NCBI RefSeq assembly: GCF_005145045.1
Contig: NZ_CP039691.1
Location: 200,001 to 264,000 of the forward strand
Origin: Agrobacterium larrymoorei
Lineage (GTDB): Bacteria > Pseudomonadota > Alphaproteobacteria > Rhizobiales > Rhizobiaceae
Direction of reading: 5' to 3'
Length of the DNA stretch: 64,000 bases
Positions within the stretch are counted from its first letter, which is position 1; every line of letters starts with the position of its first letter. Both the position numbers and the translations under genes were made by a program. Below, piece by piece: positions 60,767-64,000 of this stretch. The notes beneath the pieces are model-generated. The model worked only from the letters and a program-made list of their open reading frames with translations, was not told the DNA's origin and did no database searches.

Positions 60767-62644
60767 ATGGTTTACGATGTCGTCGTTATCGGTGGTGGAC
60801 ATGCAGGTAGTGAAGCGGCTTCCGCTTCTGCGCGTTATGGCGCACGCACTGCGCTGATTACACATAAGCGAGAAACGATTGGTGTTATGTCCTGTAATCC
60901 GGCCATCGGAGGTCTGGGCAAGGGACATCTCGTTCGGGAAATTGACGCACTGGACGGGCTGATGGGTCGCGTCGCGGATGCTGGTGGAATCCAGTTTCGG
61001 ATGCTGAACCGAAAAAAGGGGCCTGCTGTGCGCGGCCCAAGGACCCAGGCTGATCGCAGGCTCTACAAAGAAGCAATGCAGACTGAAATCCATGCGATAG
61101 CAAATCTCGATATTATCGAAGGCGATGCGTTCGACATCGAAATACAGAATGATACCGTGAAAGCGGTGATCATGGCAGATGGTCGCCGTATACCCTGTGG
61201 AGCTGTCGTTCTAACAACAGGCACCTTTCTAAGGGGCCTTATTCATATCGGTTCCGAAAAGATTCCTGCCGGTCGAGTTGGGGAGGCTCCTTCACTTGGT
61301 TTGTCTCAGACAATGATGCGAGCCGGTTTGATGCTTGGCCGCTTGAAGACGGGTACTCCTGCACGGCTGGACGGGAGAACGATAGATTGGTCATCAGTGG
61401 AGAAGCAGGGTCCTGACGAAGATCCGGTCCCGTTCTCGTTCATGACGGATAAAATCACCAACGAACAAATCGACTGCGGGGTCACGCGGACGACGCCAGC
61501 AGGCCATAAAATCATTCAGGACAATATACACCTGTCGGCTATGTATTCCGGACAGATCGAAGGTGTCGGTCCCCGTTATTGCCCGTCGATCGAAGACAAG
61601 ATCGTTCGATTTGGTGAGCGCGACGGTCACCAGATTTTCTTGGAACCAGAGGGACTGGACGATCATACGATCTACCCGAATGGAATATCAACGTCCCTAC
61701 CCGCCGAGGTTCAGGAAGCATTTATTCATACGATTCCCGGCTTGGAGAATGTGACAATCATCCAGCCCGGCTACGCAATCGAATATGATTACGTCGACCC
61801 CCGCGAACTAAAGCCTTCCTTGGAATGCAAAAAAATACCGGGACTTTTTCTGGCAGGCCAAATCAATGGCACAACGGGCTATGAAGAGGCCGCAGCGCAG
61901 GGACTGGTCGCTGGTCTAAACGCTGCTCGATTATCCGCTGCGACCGATGCTTACATCTTCAGTCGCACAGAATCCTATATCGGAGTGATGATTGACGACC
62001 TCACGTCAAAGGGTGTGACTGAACCCTATCGGATGTTCACGTCACGTGCGGAGTACCGGCTTTCGCTCCGCGTCGATAATGCGGATCTTCGGCTTACGCC
62101 GGTTGGCCTTAACGTCGGATTGGTTGAGCGGCAGCGAGCTGGTAAGTTTGCTTCTTACATGGCTGCGCTCGAAGCGGGCCGTGATACGTTGAGGTCACTT
62201 GCGATTACACCGACTCAAGCTTTGAAGCAGGGATTGAAACTCAATCAGGACGGTCAAAAGCGTAGCGCCTATGAGCTTTTGGCGTATCCCGAGATGTACC
62301 TCGAGACCCTTAAGCCGATTTGGCCGCAGCTAAGTTTGCTTGAACCCCGGGTCGCTGAGGTTCTCGAAATCGAAGCCAGTTACGCTGTTTACATGCAGAG
62401 ACAAAATGCGGATATCATCGATATCAAGAGAGATGAGGATCGCATTATCCCAGATGATTTTGATTTTCAGGCTTTATCAGGTCTATCGAATGAGCTGAAA
62501 CAGAAGCTTTTGGCGGCGAAACCGAGAAACATTGCTCAGGCATCGCGGTTAGACGGCATGACACCGGCTGCTATTTCACTCGTTCTTGCTTTGGTGAAGA
62601 AAGGGACTTATACGCGTAGCGAGACATTACGCGTACATCCCTAA
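60767..62644 (+). CDS. mnmG: tRNA uridine modification enzyme MnmG (GidA)
   Basis: FAD-dependent partner of MnmE. The 625-residue protein has the FAD loop [22 protein letters not shown] at the N-terminus and the MnmG signature [29 protein letters not shown] and the [16 protein letters not shown] segment follow. It begins 53 bases after mnmE and precedes rsmG by 11 bases, the classic gid order next to par genes. Confidence 0.98.
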   Translation: MVYDVVVIGGGHAGSEAASASARYGARTALITHKRETIGVMSCNPAIGGLGKGHLVREIDALDGLMGRVADAGGIQFRMLNRKKGPAVRGPRTQADRRLYKEAMQTEIHAIANLDIIEGDAFDIEIQNDTVKAVIMADGRRIPCGAVVLTTGTFLRGLIHIGSEKIPAGRVGEAPSLGLSQTMMRAGLMLGRLKTGTPARLDGRTIDWSSVEKQGPDEDPVPFSFMTDKITNEQIDCGVTRTTPAGHKIIQDNIHLSAMYSGQIEGVGPRYCPSIEDKIVRFGERDGHQIFLEPEGLDDHTIYPNGISTSLPAEVQEAFIHTIPGLENVTIIQPGYAIEYDYVDPRELKPSLECKKIPGLFLAGQINGTTGYEEAAAQGLVAGLNAARLSAATDAYIFSRTESYIGVMIDDLTSKGVTEPYRMFTSRAEYRLSLRVDNADLRLTPVGLNVGLVERQRAGKFASYMAALEAGRDTLRSLAITPTQALKQGLKLNQDGQKRSAYELLAYPEMYLETLKPIWPQLSLLEPRVAEVLEIEASYAVYMQRQNADIIDIKRDEDRIIPDDFDFQALSGLSNELKQKLLAAKPRNIAQASRLDGMTPAAISLVLALVKKGTYTRSETLRVHP

Positions 62645-62655
62645 CGAGTCCCAAC

Positions 62656-63273
62656 ATGAAGATAAACGGCCAAAGTGTTTCACGTGAAACACATGAGCGG
62701 CTTGAGCATTTCGTTGAACTTTTCAAGAAATGGAATGCCACTACAAATCTCGTCGCTCCTTCTACTTTAAGCGATCTATGGTCTCGCCATGTTGCGGATA
62801 GTGCCCAGATATTTCAACTTAATCCCCGTCCGCTGACATGGGCGGACCTTGGCAGTGGGGGCGGTTTTCCGGGCGTAATCACCGCGATTTTCTTGGCGGA
62901 ACTAGGCGGGGGTTGGGTTCATCTTGTTGAGAGCAATCACAAGAAGGCCGGCTTCTTAAGGGTCGCACTGGCCGAAACGGGCGCAAGGGGCAGTGTCCAT
63001 CCAATCCGCATTGAAGGTGCACCGGACGTTGTTGGGCGTTGTGATGCTGTATCGGCCCGGGCGCTGGCAGACCTTGATTTGCTGTTTCAATACATACATC
63101 CATGGGCACAATTGAATTCTGAAATGCGCGCTTATCTCAATAAAGGCCGGGATTATGAAGCCGAGATAGCGAAAGCCCGTGGTCGTTGGAACTTTGATCT
63201 GTTAAAACATCAAAGTGCTGTCGAAGCGAGTTCAGTGGTCCTGGAGATCAGTAACCTCGCCTCGAAGAGCTGA
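62656..63273 (+). CDS. rsmG: 16S rRNA (guanine-N7) methyltransferase RsmG (GidB)
   Basis: Methylates G527 of 16S rRNA. The 205-residue protein has the SAM-binding loop [18 protein letters not shown] near residue 56, and [13 protein letters not shown] and [12 protein letters not shown] further on. Residues 8-12 (VSRET) are encoded by a perfect parS site, a pattern shared by many bacteria. It begins 11 bases after mnmG and is followed by parA. Confidence 0.97.
   Translation: MKINGQSVSRETHERLEHFVELFKKWNATTNLVAPSTLSDLWSRHVADSAQIFQLNPRPLTWADLGSGGGFPGVITAIFLAELGGGWVHLVESNHKKAGFLRVALAETGARGSVHPIRIEGAPDVVGRCDAVSARALADLDLLFQYIHPWAQLNSEMRAYLNKGRDYEAEIAKARGRWNFDLLKHQSAVEASSVVLEISNLASKS
62676..62691 (+). 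other. parS ParB site 6 (perfect, within rsmG)
   Basis: TGTTTCACGTGAAACA, an exact match to the chromosomal parS consensus, extended to an 18-base palindrome at 62675-62692. It lies in the first codons of rsmG, about 6.7 kb right of the predicted origin and 600 bases before parA. Confidence 0.95.
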
Positions 63274-63293
63274 TCAATGAAGCCAGGTGCGGC

Positions 63294-64000
63294 ATGATGT
63301 TTGAAAAAAACCGGATTATCACAATCGCGAATCAAAAGGGCGGCGTCGGTAAGACGACGACGGCGATTAATCTCGCAACCGCGTTGGCCGCGATTGGTGA
63401 ACGAGTGCTTGTCGTTGACCTTGATCCACAAGGCAATGCCAGCACCGGCTTGGGAATCGATCGTCGTGAGAGGAAGATGTCTTCCTACGATCTGTTGATT
63501 GGCGCTCATTCCGTTGCTGAAGTCGTGGTGCCGACCGCAGTACCGAATCTCGATATCATTCCGTCTACAATGGACCTGCTTGGCTTTGAGATGGAAGTTG
63601 CCAACGCGTCCAATCGCGTTTTTCTGTTGCGCAATGCTTTGCAGAGCAACGAGGCGCTTGCCTATTCGTACGTCCTTCTGGACTGCCCCCCTTCGTTCAA
63701 CCTCTTAACGATGAACGCGATGGCTGCCGCGCATTCCGTGCTTGTACCTCTCCAGTGCGAATTCTTCGCGTTAGAAGGGTTGAGCCAGCTGCTAGATACG
63801 GTCAACCAGATCAGAGGCACCGTCAATCCGGCGCTCGATATTCAGGGTATCGTTTTGACGATGTTCGACTCGCGCAACAATCTTGCTCAGCAAGTCGTAA
63901 GTGATGTTCGAACGCATCTGGGCGAGAAGGTCTATCACACTCTGATCCCCCGGAACGTACGCGTTTCCGAAGCGCCGTCCTATGGCAAGCCTGCCATTCT
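63294..64000 (+). CDS. parA: Chromosome partitioning ATPase ParA (3' end cut by window)
   Basis: ATPase that segregates origins together with ParB. The frame is open to the right edge, so about 235 residues are visible. The deviant Walker A is ANQKGGVGKTTTAINLA near residue 12, and Walker B is YVLLDCPPSFNLLTMNAM. VDLDPQGNAS follows the P-loop. The start is ATG 63294 or 63297 (MMFEKNRI). parB is expected immediately to the right. Context with rsmG and parS sites identifies it as the chromosomal ParA rather than a plasmid one. Confidence 0.96.
   Translation, partial: MMFEKNRIITIANQKGGVGKTTTAINLATALAAIGERVLVVDLDPQGNASTGLGIDRRERKMSSYDLLIGAHSVAEVVVPTAVPNLDIIPSTMDLLGFEMEVANASNRVFLLRNALQSNEALAYSYVLLDCPPSFNLLTMNAMAAAHSVLVPLQCEFFALEGLSQLLDTVNQIRGTVNPALDIQGIVLTMFDSRNNLAQQVVSDVRTHLGEKVYHTLIPRNVRVSEAPSYGKPAI

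Overview
This window is a core chromosomal segment of a rhizobial alphaproteobacterium, most likely Agrobacterium or a close Rhizobiaceae relative. The evidence is the set of recognisable genes and their order: chvI-chvG next to pckA, the ActS/ActR redox pair, an alphaproteobacterial AddB/AddA, a DivL-type pseudo-histidine kinase, and the hemE / rho / mnmE / mnmG / rsmG / parA block typical of alphaproteobacterial origins. I see no rRNA, tRNA, insertion sequence, prophage or CRISPR. The protein-coding content is almost entirely housekeeping.

Layout. 0-8 kb: hrpB (cut by the left edge), actS-actR, mmcB, an L,D-transpeptidase lipoprotein and malate synthase G. 8-11 kb: a DUF1402 secreted protein and hslV-hslU. 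11-16 kb: a histidine operon hisB-(DUF2628)-hisH-hisA-hisF-hisE running into coaA. 16-22.4 kb: arfB, pckA, then the divergent chvI-chvG-hprK-EIIA-HPr regulatory cluster. 22.4-36 kb: ahcY, then a long co-directional run divL - tsaE/amgK fusion - murU - addB - addA - trxA. 36-41 kb: folC-accD-trpA-trpB-trpF on the minus strand. 41-45.5 kb: a YgjP-type metallopeptidase, phaZ, a palindromic repeat patch, an FAH-family enzyme and a nitroreductase. 45.5-56 kb: gyrB, an operon xre-smr-mltA-Tim44, fxsA, secB, dnaQ, coaE, aroE, maf and the PPSR kinase/phosphorylase. 56-64 kb: hemE-hemJ, rho, mnmE, mnmG, rsmG and the start of parA (cut by the right edge).

The most important non-coding content is the replication and segregation apparatus. 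The gap between the PPSR gene and hemE (about 55.88-56.29 kb) holds two perfect DnaA boxes and one near-match, and is the position of the chromosomal origin in Caulobacter and Sinorhizobium. Genes immediately left of it point left and those to its right point right, as expected for leading-strand transcription. Six copies of the ParB site parS (one perfect, five with one to three changes) are scattered from 16.5 to 62.7 kb around that gap. Two lie inside coding sequence, where they spell Ser-Arg-Glu-Thr in both AroE and RsmG.

Other points worth a look are the DivL tyrosine in place of the kinase histidine, the TsaE-AmgK fusion followed by MurU (cell-wall sugar recycling), an AccD lacking its zinc-ribbon cysteines, an MltA without a visible signal peptide, and candidate operators upstream of ahcY and pckA. 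I found no convincing new multi-gene system; the novelty here is in details of known systems.
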